This document shows, piece after piece, positions 49,530 to 58,977 of a stretch of DNA of 64,000 bases. The notes below the pieces were generated by a model, which ran no database searches, was not told the origin of the DNA, and was given only the letters and a program-made list of their open reading frames with translations. The position numbers were made by a program, and so were the translations under genes. Position 1 is the stretch's first letter. Every line of letters starts with the position of its first letter. The DNA is from Staphylococcus piscifermentans (GTDB lineage: Bacteria; Bacillota; Bacilli; Staphylococcales; Staphylococcaceae): the NCBI RefSeq assembly GCF_900186985.1, contig NZ_LT906447.1:2046001-2110000 (forward strand), in the 5' to 3' direction.

Positions 49530-50898
49530 TAAAGCTTGGGGCGGACGTTTTCAATCTGAGCCAGAAGCATGGGTAGATGCTTTCAATGCTTCTATCAACT
49601 TTGACCATCTGCTGATTGATGAAGATATTCAAGGCAGCATTGCACATGCAACGATGTTAGCCAAACAAGATATCCTCACTCAAGAAGAAAGTGAGACCAT
49701 CATTAAAGGCCTTCAAGATATTCAACAAGATTATCATGACGGCAAAGTTGAATTTACAGAAGCTTTGGAAGATATTCATTTAAATATTGAACATGAATTA
49801 ATTGAAAGAATCGGGTCTGTCGGCGGCAAATTGCATACTGGACGTAGCCGTAATGACCAAGTCGCTACAGATTTACATCTGTATACTAAAAAAGCAGTCA
49901 AAGAAATCATTAATTTAATCCATTCGTTGCAAGAAACAATTGTCAAATTAGCAGATGAGCATGTAGATACTATTATGCCAGGCTATACCCATCTGCAACG
50001 TGCGCAGCCTATTTCTTTCGCACATCATATTATGACGTATTTCTGGATGTTAGAACGTGATAAAAACCGCTTCGAAGATGCATTGAAGCGTATTGATATC
50101 AATCCGTTAGGTGCTGCTGCTCTTAGTGGTACTACTCATCCTATCGACCGCGCAAAAACTCAAGAGTTATTAAATTTCGGTTCTTTATATGAGAATAGTT
50201 TAGATGCAGTCAGCGACCGTGATTTTGTAGTAGAAACACTTAATGCAATTTCCTTAGTCATGATTCATCTGTCTCGCTTCTCTGAAGAAATCATTTTTTG
50301 GTCGACTGATGAAGCTAAATTTATCACTTTATCTGATGCTTTCTCTACAGGCTCATCGATTATGCCTCAAAAGAAAAATCCAGATATGGCAGAGCTGATT
50401 CGTGGTAAAACTGGACGTGCTACTGGCCATTTAATGAGTATGCTAATGACTTTAAAAGGATTGCCGCTTGCCTATAACAAAGATATGCAAGAAGATAAAG
50501 AAGGTTTATTTGATGCAGTGCATACCGTAACTGGATCACTGCGTATCTTTGAAGGTATGCTAGCATCCTTAACTGTTAATACAGATCGTTTAAACGAAAC
50601 GGTACATCAAGATTTTTCAAATGCAACTGAATTAGCAGACTATCTCGTGGAAAAAGATGTTCCATTTAGAGAAGCTCATGCAATTGTAGGACAAATTGTA
50701 TATTGGTGCATTCAACATGATTGCTACTTGCTAGATGTACCGCTTGAAAAATACCAAGAATTTTCATCTAAAATCGATGACACGATTTATAACTATTTGA
50801 AACCTGAAAACTGCCTTAAACGTAGAAAGAGTTATGGTTCTACAGGTCAAGAAGCAGTTCGTCATCAAATAGATGTCGCTAAAGACTTATTGTCATAA
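49522..50898 (+). CDS. argH: Argininosuccinate lyase
   Basis: A 458-residue enzyme that splits argininosuccinate to arginine and fumarate, the last step of arginine synthesis. The superfamily signature [12 protein letters not shown] is near residue 280, with [14 protein letters not shown] upstream. Its ATG lies inside the end of argG after GGAGG. A strong hairpin ends the operon at 50904-50940. Confidence 0.97.
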   Translation: MSNKAWGGRFQSEPEAWVDAFNASINFDHLLIDEDIQGSIAHATMLAKQDILTQEESETIIKGLQDIQQDYHDGKVEFTEALEDIHLNIEHELIERIGSVGGKLHTGRSRNDQVATDLHLYTKKAVKEIINLIHSLQETIVKLADEHVDTIMPGYTHLQRAQPISFAHHIMTYFWMLERDKNRFEDALKRIDINPLGAAALSGTTHPIDRAKTQELLNFGSLYENSLDAVSDRDFVVETLNAISLVMIHLSRFSEEIIFWSTDEAKFITLSDAFSTGSSIMPQKKNPDMAELIRGKTGRATGHLMSMLMTLKGLPLAYNKDMQEDKEGLFDAVHTVTGSLRIFEGMLASLTVNTDRLNETVHQDFSNATELADYLVEKDVPFREAHAIVGQIVYWCIQHDCYLLDVPLEKYQEFSSKIDDTIYNYLKPENCLKRRKSYGSTGQEAVRHQIDVAKDLLS

Positions 50899-50903
50899 AA
50901 ACT

Positions 50904-50940
50904 AGCCGCTTCTTATCACTGCTGTGATTGGGAAGCGGCT
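50904..50940. terminator. Terminator between argH and the amidohydrolase gene
   Basis: AGCCGCTTC with inner ATCAC pairs with GTGAT and GAAGCGGCT. The T-tract lies on the minus-strand side, so it serves the amidohydrolase gene best. Confidence 0.8.
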
Positions 50941-50945
50941 TAAAT

Positions 50946-51908
50946 TTATTTAAATCTAGGGAATAAATCTAAAGCATTCTTTCGTTCAATTTGTGCAATG
51001 TCACTTTCACTAAAATTCTTATAACTTTCAATAATTTCTATCATTTTCTCAGCTTGGCTTTCTGGTGCATAATGCGCATCACTGCCGAATAATAAATGAG
51101 ATTCGTCCGTTGTTTCTTTCAATGCTTCAAAACTAGCAGATTGAGTAGATAAGGCTGTTTCATAATAGAAATCGCTAATGTAGTCTGCAGGACGTTTACT
51201 CAATTTAACTGCATTATCAAGATTTTCAACCATCCAATTATAAGATTGATCTATTCTCCATTTTAAGTATGGAAGAGTGCCTCCTGCATGTCCCAAGATA
51301 AATTTAATATTAGGAAAGCGGTCCATTGTTCCACTCAACACTAAATTTGCCGCTGCACGTGTTGTATTGAAAGTAAATTCTAATAAGAAATCGATTTGAC
51401 AATAATAAGGTCGTTGTTGGTCTGCTTGTGCTGCACTCGGATGAATAAATACTACAGCGTGTCGCTCATTCAATTCTTTCATCACATCTTCGAAAATCGG
51501 ATCTCCCAAGTAATGTTCGTTATAATTTGAAAGCAGTCCCACTCCATCTAATTTCAAGTCATCTAGTGCATATTTCAACTCTTCAATAGCATTATCTACT
51601 TCAGGTAAAGGTAATGTCGCAAACCCTCCAAAACGATTTGGATATTCCTGAATCATCTGTGCTTCAAACTCATTAATTTCTCGAGCTGTTTTCTTTCTCG
51701 TTTCTTTATCCAAAGGATTTAAACCCGGATCAGAAATTGAGCCGATGCCTATTTCGATTCCTAAACGATTCATGAAAGCAATACTATCTTCAGGTGTCCA
51801 ATCTTTGATTGGCATACCTCCTGCTTTTTCTACACCATTTTTTACTAATGCAGATTTATAGACATTCGGAATAATATGATGATGGACATCAATAATACCT
51901 TTAGTCAT
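50946..51908 (-). CDS. Amidohydrolase-2 family protein (ACMSD/decarboxylase-like)
   Basis: A 320-residue TIM-barrel metal enzyme of the amidohydrolase-related family (ACMSD type). The metal ligands are visible: HxH in IDVHHHIIPN (residues about 8-10), the His in VVFIHPSAAQ, the His in ILGHAGGTLPYL and the Asp in LFGSDAHYAP. Members decarboxylate or hydrolyse aromatic or dicarboxylic acids; I cannot name the substrate. In S. aureus, as I recall, glpQ occupies this place between argH and gudB, so this is accessory content. A weak ribosome site (AAGGAG) precedes the ATG. Confidence 0.82.
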   Translation of the reverse strand: MTKGIIDVHHHIIPNVYKSALVKNGVEKAGGMPIKDWTPEDSIAFMNRLGIEIGIGSISDPGLNPLDKETRKKTAREINEFEAQMIQEYPNRFGGFATLPLPEVDNAIEELKYALDDLKLDGVGLLSNYNEHYLGDPIFEDVMKELNERHAVVFIHPSAAQADQQRPYYCQIDFLLEFTFNTTRAAANLVLSGTMDRFPNIKFILGHAGGTLPYLKWRIDQSYNWMVENLDNAVKLSKRPADYISDFYYETALSTQSASFEALKETTDESHLLFGSDAHYAPESQAEKMIEIIESYKNFSESDIAQIERKNALDLFPRFK

Positions 51909-52018
51909 GATATCATTCTCCTTTTCAAAAATTTATTGAGCATACTTGCGCTTTACTTATGAATATTGGCTCTCTACCCTATTGGTTTCAAAACAACACT
52001 TTTTAAGTTTTTGAACGC

Positions 52019-52055
52019 AAAAAAACGGCTACACCAGTCTCTCTGGTATAGCCGC
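52019..52055 (-). terminator. Terminator of gudB
   Basis: Minus-strand CGGCTATACCAG pairs with CTGGTGTAGCCG; seven T follow. Confidence 0.9.
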
Positions 52056-52078
52056 TCTCCCAATCTTTCTTTTCAGAA

Positions 52079-53323
52079 TTAAGCCCAACCGCGGTAACGT
52101 GCAGCTTCTGCTGTGCGTTTGATACCTACGATATACGCAGCTAAGCGCATGTCGATTTTACGGTTTTGTGCTAATTCATAAATATCATTAAATGCAGTGA
52201 CTAATTTTTCACGCATTTTTTCGTTAACTTCTTCTTCTGTCCAGTAGTAACCTTGGTTATTTTGTACCCATTCGAAGTAAGATACTGTTACACCGCCGGC
52301 ACTTGCTAATACGTCAGGAACTAATAGAATGCCACGTTCATGCAAGATACGTGTTGCTTCTAATGTAGTTGGACCGTTTGCCGCTTCTACTAAGATATCC
52401 GCTTTAATATTAGGCGCATTCTCTTTAGTGATTTGGTTTTCGATTGCTGCTGGAATTAAGATATCGCAATCTAATTCGAACAGTTCTTTATTTGAAATTG
52501 TTTCTTCAAATAAGTTTGTTACTGTACCGAAGCTGTCTCTGCGGTCTAATAGGTAATCAATATCTAAACCTTCTGGATCAGATAATGCACCATATGCATC
52601 AGAGATACCTACGATTTTAGCGCCTTTATCGAATAAGAATTTCGCTAAGAAACTACCTGCATTACCGAAACCTTGAATTACGATTTTAGCACCATTCAAA
52701 TCTAAATCGCGTAGTTTAGCTGCTTGTTCAATAGCAATTACAACACCCAATGCTGTTGAACGGTCACGTCCTTGTGAACCACCCAATACGATTGGTTTAC
52801 CAGTAATAAATCCAGGTGAATTGAATTTATCTAATGCACTGTACTCATCCATCATCCATGCCATGATTTGGGAGTTTGTCATTACGTCTGGTGCCGGAAT
52901 ATCTTTAGAAGGTCCAACAATTTGTGAAATTGCACGTACGTAACCACGTGATAAGCGTTCAACTTCATGAATACTCATTTGACGTGGGTCACAGATGATA
53001 CCGCCTTTACCGCCACCGTAAGGTAAATCGACAATACCACATTTCATAGTCATCCACATAGACAATGCTTTCACTTCGTCAACGTTTACATTCGGATGGA
53101 AACGCACGCCACCTTTAGTAGGTCCTACTGCGTCATTATGTTGTGCACGGTATCCTGTGAAAGTTTTAACAGTACCGTCATCCATTCTTACAGGGATACG
53201 TACTTCTAAAAATCTTAATGGTTCCTTAACTAAATCATACATGCCGTCATCAAAGCCTAATTTATGCAAAGCTTCTTTAATAATTTGTTGTGTAGACGCC
53301 ACTAAATTATTATTCTCAGTCAT
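52079..53323 (-). CDS. gudB: NAD-dependent glutamate dehydrogenase
   Basis: A 414-residue glutamate dehydrogenase that deaminates glutamate to 2-oxoglutarate in the catabolic direction. The glutamate site is LPYGGGKGGI with the MTMKCGIVD lysine, the catalytic Asp is in DIPAPDVMTN, and the nucleotide loop is IQGFGNAGSFLA. It lies downstream of rocD, separated by 109 bases that contain a candidate CcpA site. It feeds carbon from arginine, ornithine and proline into the TCA cycle. Staphylococcal literature uses gudB or gluD. Confidence 0.95.
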   Translation of the reverse strand: MTENNNLVASTQQIIKEALHKLGFDDGMYDLVKEPLRFLEVRIPVRMDDGTVKTFTGYRAQHNDAVGPTKGGVRFHPNVNVDEVKALSMWMTMKCGIVDLPYGGGKGGIICDPRQMSIHEVERLSRGYVRAISQIVGPSKDIPAPDVMTNSQIMAWMMDEYSALDKFNSPGFITGKPIVLGGSQGRDRSTALGVVIAIEQAAKLRDLDLNGAKIVIQGFGNAGSFLAKFLFDKGAKIVGISDAYGALSDPEGLDIDYLLDRRDSFGTVTNLFEETISNKELFELDCDILIPAAIENQITKENAPNIKADILVEAANGPTTLEATRILHERGILLVPDVLASAGGVTVSYFEWVQNNQGYYWTEEEVNEKMREKLVTAFNDIYELAQNRKIDMRLAAYIVGIKRTAEAARYRGWA

Positions 53324-53351
53324 AATCCTTTTCGCCTCTTTTTCCTAACAA

Positions 53352-53365
53352 TGATTTCGCTTTCA
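53352..53365 (-). promoter_or_regulatory. Candidate CcpA (cre) site before gudB
   Basis: Minus-strand TGAAAGCGAAATCA matches the cre consensus TGWNANCGNTNWCA except one position. It lies just downstream of a TACAAT -10-like box and about 30 bp before the gudB start. Catabolite repression of gudB and rocD is known in S. aureus. Confidence 0.55.
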
Positions 53366-53432
53366 TTTGTATTGTAACATAAGGTTATCCTTTTTAAAGG
53401 GTTTTCATTCCTTTTGTTACAACTTTTTGAAC

Positions 53433-54623
53433 TTAGCTGAAAACTTTCTTAATACGTTCTAGTGCATCGTCAATTTCTTCCTTAGTAATGATTAATGGCG
53501 GTGCAAATCGAATCACTGTATCATGTGTTTCTTTGCATAATAAGCCTTCTTCTTTCAATGCTTCAGCATAAGGTCTTGCGTCTTCGTTTAATTCTACACC
53601 AATAAATAAGCCGCGTCCTCGTACTTCTTTAATGACTGGATTATCGATTTTTTTCAATTCTTTTTGGAAATATTCCCCAAGCTCACGAGAACGTTCAGCC
53701 AATTTTTCATCTTCTAAAACATCTAATGCAGCAATCGAAACAGCTGCTGCTAAAGGATTACCACCGAATGTAGAACCGTGAGATCCTGGCGTGAAGACAT
53801 CTAATACTTCACTGTCCGCTGCAACTGCAGAAATCGGCAATACACCGCCGCCTAAAGCTTTACCTAAAATATAAACATCCGGTTTTACGCCATCCCAATC
53901 TGTTGCGAATGTTTTACCTGAACGTCCTAAACCTGATTGGATTTCATCAGCGATAAACAAAATATTATTTTCATCTGCTAATTTGCGAATTTCTTTTAAA
54001 TAGCCTTCAGGTGGTACATTGATACCTGCTTCACCTTGGATCGGTTCTACTAAGATAGCTGCTGTATTTTCATTAATTGCATCTTTCAGTTGGTCTACAT
54101 CACCGAAATCTACTTTTAAGAAACCTTCTAATAAAGGACCATAACCACGTTGGTATTCAGCTTCTGAAGATAATGATACGGGTGCCATTGTGCGACCGTG
54201 GAAGTTGCCGTTGAAGGCGATAATTTCAGCTTTATCCGGCTCAATATCTTTGTGCTCATAGGCCCAACGACGTGCTGCTTTAACTGCTGTTTCAACAGCT
54301 TCAGCGCCTGTATTCATTGGTAATACTTTTTCTTTGCCAGTCAATTCGCTGACTTTTTCATACCAATCTCCCAAATTATCACTATTAAATGCACGAGAAA
54401 CTAAAGTGACTTTATCTGCTTGTTCTTTTAATGCTTCGATGATTTTTGGATGGCGGTGACCTTGGTTAACTGCTGAATAAGCAGCTAACATATCCATATA
54501 TTTATTACCTTCAGGATCTGTTACCCAAATACCGTCAGCTTCTGAAATAACAATTGGCAGTGGTTTATAGTTCGGTGCACCGTAATGTTCTGTCTTTTTG
54601 ATAATTTCTTCAGATTTTGTCAT
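53433..54623 (-). CDS. rocD: Ornithine aminotransferase
   Basis: A 396-residue class III PLP aminotransferase that converts ornithine and 2-oxoglutarate to glutamate-5-semialdehyde (P5C) and glutamate. The PLP lysine is in [12 protein letters not shown] near residue 254, with [14 protein letters not shown] upstream. AGGAGG precedes the ATG at 54623. It lies between gudB and rocA, the enzymes before and after P5C and glutamate. That makes the three a continuous route from ornithine to 2-oxoglutarate. Confidence 0.95.
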   Translation of the reverse strand: MTKSEEIIKKTEHYGAPNYKPLPIVISEADGIWVTDPEGNKYMDMLAAYSAVNQGHRHPKIIEALKEQADKVTLVSRAFNSDNLGDWYEKVSELTGKEKVLPMNTGAEAVETAVKAARRWAYEHKDIEPDKAEIIAFNGNFHGRTMAPVSLSSEAEYQRGYGPLLEGFLKVDFGDVDQLKDAINENTAAILVEPIQGEAGINVPPEGYLKEIRKLADENNILFIADEIQSGLGRSGKTFATDWDGVKPDVYILGKALGGGVLPISAVAADSEVLDVFTPGSHGSTFGGNPLAAAVSIAALDVLEDEKLAERSRELGEYFQKELKKIDNPVIKEVRGRGLFIGVELNEDARPYAEALKEEGLLCKETHDTVIRFAPPLIITKEEIDDALERIKKVFS

Positions 54624-54716
54624 AATTTTTCCTCCTTAGAATCCCTTTTGCTTTATTTTTCTTTAATCACATGCAAATAACCCTTTATTTATTACAAAGC
54701 TTTAATTTTACTTTCG

Positions 54717-54768
54717 AAAAAAATCACATTATAGCGTCTGAACACCAGAATAAAACTATAATGTGATT
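54717..54768 (-). terminator. Terminator of rocA
   Basis: Minus-strand AATCACATTATAG pairs with CTATAATGTGATT across a 21-base loop; seven T follow. Confidence 0.85.
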
Positions 54769-54803
54769 CCATATTCATTTAAGCAATGTTAAGTTGGTTT
54801 AAC

Positions 54804-56348
54804 TTACAGATGTTCTGATACTGTACGACCTTGCAAGTGTAAGACAAGGTAGTCAGGTCCGCCGGCTTTAGAGTCTGTACCAGACATTTTGAAGCCGCCG
54901 AATGGTTGATAACCTACGACTGCGCCTGTGCAGCCACGGTTGAAGTAAAGGTTGCCGACCATGAAGTCGCGACGTGCTTGTTCAAGTTTGAAGCGGTTAT
55001 TAGAAATAACAGCACCTGTCAAACCATATTCAGTCGCATTAGCGTATTCAATAGCTTGATCGAAGTCTTTAGCTTTAGTAATACCTACAACTGGACCAAA
55101 GATTTCTTCTTGCATTACGCGATTATCATATTTCAAGTCTGCAAAAATAGTTGGGTATACAAAGTTTCCGACTTCATCGTCTACTTTGCCGCCTACTACT
55201 AAGCGTCCTTCTTTTTCTCCGACTTTCAAGTAGTCTTTGATTTTATTTAAGGCTTTTTCATCGATAACAGGACCCATGAAGTTATCGTATTCAGCTGAGT
55301 CGCCCACTGTTAATTTTTCAGTTGCAGCTTTCAAACGTTCTACTAGGTCATCATAAATGTCATCTACAGCGATAACACGTGAACATGCTGAACATTTTTG
55401 ACCAGAGAATCCGAATGCTGAATACACGATAGCATCAGTTGCTACATCTAAATCTGCTTCGCTGTCTACAACGATAGTATCTTTACCACCCATTTCAGCG
55501 ATAACACGTTTCAAGTGGTTTTGACCTTCTTGAATTTTAGAAGCTTTTTGCATAATGCTTGTACCAACATTTTTAGAACCAGTGAATGAAATTAAGCCGA
55601 CATCTTTGTTTTCAACTAAATAGTCGCCGATATCGCTAGAGTCACCAGGAATCCAGTTAACTACCCCTTTAGGAAGACCTGCTTCTTCTAAAACTTCCAT
55701 AAATTTATAAGAAATAACTGGTGTATTTGATGATGGTTTCAATAATACTGTGTTACCTGTCACTACTGGCGCAACTGTTGTACCTGCCATAATTGCATAT
55801 GCAAAGTTCCATGGAGAAATAACCACTGACACGCCTATTGGTAAGTAGTCGTATTGGTTGTATTCGCCTGGACGAGAATTAACAGGTTTGCCATCTTTCA
55901 ATTTCAACATTTGACGACCATAATATTCCATAAAGTCGATTGCTTCAGCAGTATCTGCATCCGCTTCTTTCCAAGGTTTTCCGCCTTCTTTAGTCAATAA
56001 TGCGGAGAATTCATGTTTACGGCGACGTGTAATAGCAGCTGCTCTGAATAAAATGTCAGCTCTGACTGCTGGATCAACCGTACGCCATGTTTTAAATGCT
56101 TCCTTAGCTGCTTCAACTGCTTTTGCAGCTAACTCTTTGTTTGCTTTAGAAACATAACCGATTGTTTCTTCTCTGTTTGATGGGTTAAATGAACGAACCT
56201 TATCGTCTGTAAAAATACGTTCACCATTAATAATAAGTGGATATTCTCTGCCTAAGTCATCTTCCACCTTTTTGAGCGCTTTTTCATAAGCCTCTCTATT
56301 CTCTGCTTTAGAAAAATCTGTAAATGGTTCGTGTTGATATGGAATCAT
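54804..56348 (-). CDS. rocA: 1-pyrroline-5-carboxylate dehydrogenase
   Basis: A 514-residue aldehyde dehydrogenase that oxidises P5C (glutamate semialdehyde) to glutamate with NAD. The catalytic Cys is in [13 protein letters not shown] near residue 320, and the Glu is in VIAEMGGKD near 286. The NAD site is [12 protein letters not shown]. The N-terminus [12 protein letters not shown] is typical of the RocA/PruA group. In S. aureus this gene lies elsewhere, as I recall, so its presence next to rocD and gudB is a lineage feature. AAAGGGGG precedes the ATG. A long non-coding region with a tandem repeat lies upstream. Confidence 0.95.
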   Translation of the reverse strand: MIPYQHEPFTDFSKAENREAYEKALKKVEDDLGREYPLIINGERIFTDDKVRSFNPSNREETIGYVSKANKELAAKAVEAAKEAFKTWRTVDPAVRADILFRAAAITRRRKHEFSALLTKEGGKPWKEADADTAEAIDFMEYYGRQMLKLKDGKPVNSRPGEYNQYDYLPIGVSVVISPWNFAYAIMAGTTVAPVVTGNTVLLKPSSNTPVISYKFMEVLEEAGLPKGVVNWIPGDSSDIGDYLVENKDVGLISFTGSKNVGTSIMQKASKIQEGQNHLKRVIAEMGGKDTIVVDSEADLDVATDAIVYSAFGFSGQKCSACSRVIAVDDIYDDLVERLKAATEKLTVGDSAEYDNFMGPVIDEKALNKIKDYLKVGEKEGRLVVGGKVDDEVGNFVYPTIFADLKYDNRVMQEEIFGPVVGITKAKDFDQAIEYANATEYGLTGAVISNNRFKLEQARRDFMVGNLYFNRGCTGAVVGYQPFGGFKMSGTDSKAGGPDYLVLHLQGRTVSEHL

Positions 56349-56671
56349 TTTAATCCCCCTTTGTTTAGTGTAAAAATTGTTAAGAAAGCCCTTACATTCA
56401 CTATAATTACATAAATTCTTATGGATGTAAAAGGAAAATCTTCAAAATTGCGAAAATTTTTAATTCGACGTTTTCAAATTACCTGATATTATGCAATATA
56501 TAAAGATTTAACGAAATTTTACATCAATATTGGTGGAAATTCAATTTATTTTAAGCGGAAAAGTAAGCGTGTGGTTTACATAATTAGAATGTTCGATTGT
56601 TCCAGGGAGGCGGCGGGCAATTGAGGGGTAGAGGACGCGGGATGCTGGAAGTGGGAAGCGGGCGCTGGTTT
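56349..56671. other. rocA upstream region
   Basis: About 320 bases, AT-rich to about 56580 and then GC-rich (GGCGGCGGGCAA, GGACGCGGGATG). The AT-rich part should contain the rocA promoter, but no box pair is convincing. The GC-rich part directly precedes the repeat array and differs in composition from everything around it. Confidence 0.4.
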
Positions 56672-57014
56672 TCTAGACACTATGGCTGAACTTGTGTCTA
56701 GATTCACCCGCTTTCTAGACACTACTCTAAATCTTATGTCTAGATTCACCCCTTTTCTAGACACTTCTTCAAATCTTGTGTCTAGATTCACCCACTTTCT
56801 AGACACTACTCTAAATCTTGTGTCTAGATTCACCCCTTTTCTAGACACTTCTTCAAATCTTATGTCTAGATTCACCCGCTTTCTAGACACTTCTACAAAA
56901 CTTGTGTCTAGATTCACCCGCTTTTTAGACACTTCTACAAATCTTGTGTCTAGATTCACCCCTTTTCTAGACACTTCTACAAATCTTATGTCTAGATTCA
57001 CCCCTTTTCTAGAC
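56672..57014. repeat. Tandem array of eight 42-bp hairpin repeats
   Basis: The boundary TCTAGAC recurs at 56672, 56714, 56756, 56798, 56840, 56882, 56924 and 56966, exactly 42 bp apart, with a partial ninth at 57008. Each unit has TCTAGACAC, a 13-base loop ending in ATCTT or similar, GTGTCTAGA (sometimes ATGTCTAGA) and an 11-base linker TTCACCCCTTT. The two 9-bp arms are complementary, so the array could form eight regularly spaced hairpins. Units 2-3 and 4-5 are near-identical 84-bp pairs. Because 42 is a multiple of three, open frames run through on both strands, but neither has a ribosome site. Function unknown. Confidence 0.95.
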
Positions 57015-57035
57015 TGGCAGTAACGATTTATACAG

Positions 57036-57068
57036 AAAAAAGCGAGACATCATTGAAATGTCCCGCTC
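57036..57068 (-). terminator. Terminator of the OYE-family gene
   Basis: Minus-strand AGCGGGACAT pairs with ATGTCTCGCT; six T follow. It belongs to the GGGACA hairpin family. Confidence 0.9.
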
Positions 57069-57090
57069 TTAGTGTGCTCCTCGCGCATAT

Positions 57091-58215
57091 TTATTTTTCT
57101 TTTTTAGGTAGTGGGTAAAATCCTTCATCGAATTGTTTCCACAAGTTAGGCGGCAATTCATGTTTATCTTCGCGTGTCGGATCAAAGTATGAAATAATTT
57201 CATCTGTTTTGCCGTCTTTAATTTTTTCGATAAAGCGCGGATCTAATAATAATTCACGGCCTAAGGCTATAAATTCTACACCTGTTTCAAGTGCTGATAA
57301 GGCATCTTCTGGTGTGAATATTGAGCCGATACCGATTAAAGGCATTTTTCCTCCAATCCATTCGTGCAAGAGTTTAATGCGTTCTTCACCTTTGTAACGT
57401 CCTTCTCTTGTTTTTGAATGAATATCGAATAAAGAAGCGTGCAGATAATCTAAAGGTTGGTCTCTTAAGTGTTCAAGCAACTCTTTAGTCAATTCCATTT
57501 TAATGCCTGGTTCTTCAGCTTCTTCTGGAGAGAAGCGGTAACCGATAATGAAATCTGAATCGGCATGTTCTTTTGCGGCGTTAACTACAGAATCGATTAC
57601 TGCTAATGGGAATTTAAATGGGTCTTTCCATTCATCGTTTCTGCGATTATAGTATGGAGAAACAAATTGATGAATTAAATAATGGTTCGCACCATGAATT
57701 TCTACGCCATCAAATCCCGCTTCAATTGCGCGGCGTGTTGCTTCACCAAATGCTTTAATTGTCTCTTTAATTTCATCAGGTGTAATTTCGCGTGCATGAT
57801 GTTCTTCTTGTTGTCCAAAGCTTTTCAAATCAATGGGACTTGGTGCTGCGACATCTCCGCCAGGCGTTAAATTAGGCAGTGATTGTGCACCGCCGTGATG
57901 AATTTGCACGAGTGCTTTCGCGCCGTTCTTCTTCATGACTTCGGCTAATTTCTTTAATCCTGGGATATCAGAATCATGTGCTACGGACGGTTGACCTGGA
58001 AAGGCCTTGCCTAAATCCGTCACATTACTTGCCGCTGTGATGCTGATGCCGACATCTTTAGAACGTTTTTCCATATAAGGCAGTTCGACGTCAGCGATAG
58101 TGCCGTCATCGTTAGAAGAAACATGTGTTAACGGAGCGAGCACAAATCTATTACGGATTGCTACGCCATTCGGCAATGTATATTCAGTAAATAAAGGCTC
58201 ATACTTTTTATCCAT
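57091..58215 (-). CDS. NADH-dependent flavin oxidoreductase (old yellow enzyme family)
   Basis: A 374-residue FMN TIM-barrel enzyme. It has the family opening LPNGVAIRNRFVLAPLTH, the catalytic region VQIHHGGAQS, GFDGVEIHGANHYLIHQF and the C-terminal FMN phosphate site GIGSIFTPEDAL and EFIALGREL. Such enzymes reduce activated alkenes with NAD(P)H; the substrate is unknown. The start follows GAGGA. It is transcribed alone, with the repeat array after it. Confidence 0.9.
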   Translation of the reverse strand: MDKKYEPLFTEYTLPNGVAIRNRFVLAPLTHVSSNDDGTIADVELPYMEKRSKDVGISITAASNVTDLGKAFPGQPSVAHDSDIPGLKKLAEVMKKNGAKALVQIHHGGAQSLPNLTPGGDVAAPSPIDLKSFGQQEEHHAREITPDEIKETIKAFGEATRRAIEAGFDGVEIHGANHYLIHQFVSPYYNRRNDEWKDPFKFPLAVIDSVVNAAKEHADSDFIIGYRFSPEEAEEPGIKMELTKELLEHLRDQPLDYLHASLFDIHSKTREGRYKGEERIKLLHEWIGGKMPLIGIGSIFTPEDALSALETGVEFIALGRELLLDPRFIEKIKDGKTDEIISYFDPTREDKHELPPNLWKQFDEGFYPLPKKEK

Positions 58216-58349
58216 ATTGCTAAATCCTCCTCGTTATCTCTTTGTAATCGTATATTTTACATCAGAATACTTTGATACTGAAAAAAACTGCTTGACCTGC
58301 TCATTTATTTCCTCTATCTTTTACCCGGCGAAAGCTGTCAGCAAAACGA

Positions 58350-58390
58350 AAAACCAGGGGGCTAGGACAAATTGATGTCCTGCTCCCTGG
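58350..58390 (-). terminator. Terminator of the S1-domain gene
   Basis: Minus-strand CCAGGGAGCAGGACA pairs with TGTCCTAGCCCCCTGG (small bulges); TTTTTC follows. It is a variant of the GGGACA hairpin family. Confidence 0.85.
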
Positions 58391-58438
58391 CTTTATCATT
58401 GATTAAAAGCACTGCAGCTGTGCTAATTAATAACCCAG

Positions 58439-58825
58439 CTACAATTTATTTTCTTTAATCATTTTCTTAGACTGCGCAATCCAAACCGGTAAACGTTCTT
58501 CTAATGTTTGAAACCCGTATTTTTCAGTTTCTTTGATCTCATCCAATACAGATTTTTTCTCTTTTTTACGCTCATAATTTTTAAAATAGTCATTGTCTTT
58601 CAACGACAAATTAAGTTTGCCTTCCTCATCAATTGAGAGTATTTTAGCACGGACGATTTGTCCTTCAGATAAGAAACGATTCAAATTATGTACGTAATCA
58701 TTCATAATTTCTGAAATGTGAATGAGTCCTTCCGTGTTGTCAGGGGTTTCTACAAATGCGCCATAAGGTTGAATACCAGTCACTTTAACTTTCACGTGCT
58801 GACCTATTTGATAGTGATTATTCAA
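58439..58825 (-). CDS. S1 RNA-binding protein (general stress protein 13/YugI-like)
   Basis: A 128-residue protein. Residues about 6-75 form one S1 domain: IGQHVKVKVTGIQPYGAFVETPDNTEGLIHISE, then GQIVRAKILSIDEEGKLNLSLK. A basic tail follows (FKNYERKKEKKSV). Proteins of this type bind RNA or ribosomes; the Bacillus homologue is a stress protein and related CvfD proteins act post-transcriptionally. The target here is unknown. It stands alone. Confidence 0.85.
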   Translation of the reverse strand: MNNHYQIGQHVKVKVTGIQPYGAFVETPDNTEGLIHISEIMNDYVHNLNRFLSEGQIVRAKILSIDEEGKLNLSLKDNDYFKNYERKKEKKSVLDEIKETEKYGFQTLEERLPVWIAQSKKMIKENKL

Positions 58826-58977
58826 CTTAATAACCCCTTAATTCGTATTATTTCTAACATAGTTATCATAGCATAAATAAAAACTAGTCACTAACATAAA
58901 CGATATTTTAAAAGGTTATTTTCTGAAAAAAGTAAGTTAATAACAAGAAAATAAACATGTAGCATCAGTATATTATT

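Noticed and set aside
56672..57014. CRISPR array
   Set aside because: The units repeat in full, with no unique spacers of constant length, and there are no cas genes.
56576..57023. Long open frames on both strands through the 42-bp repeats, coding repeat proteins
   Set aside because: They exist because 42 is divisible by three and the unit has no stop. There is no ribosome site, and the start codons lie in or next to the repeats.
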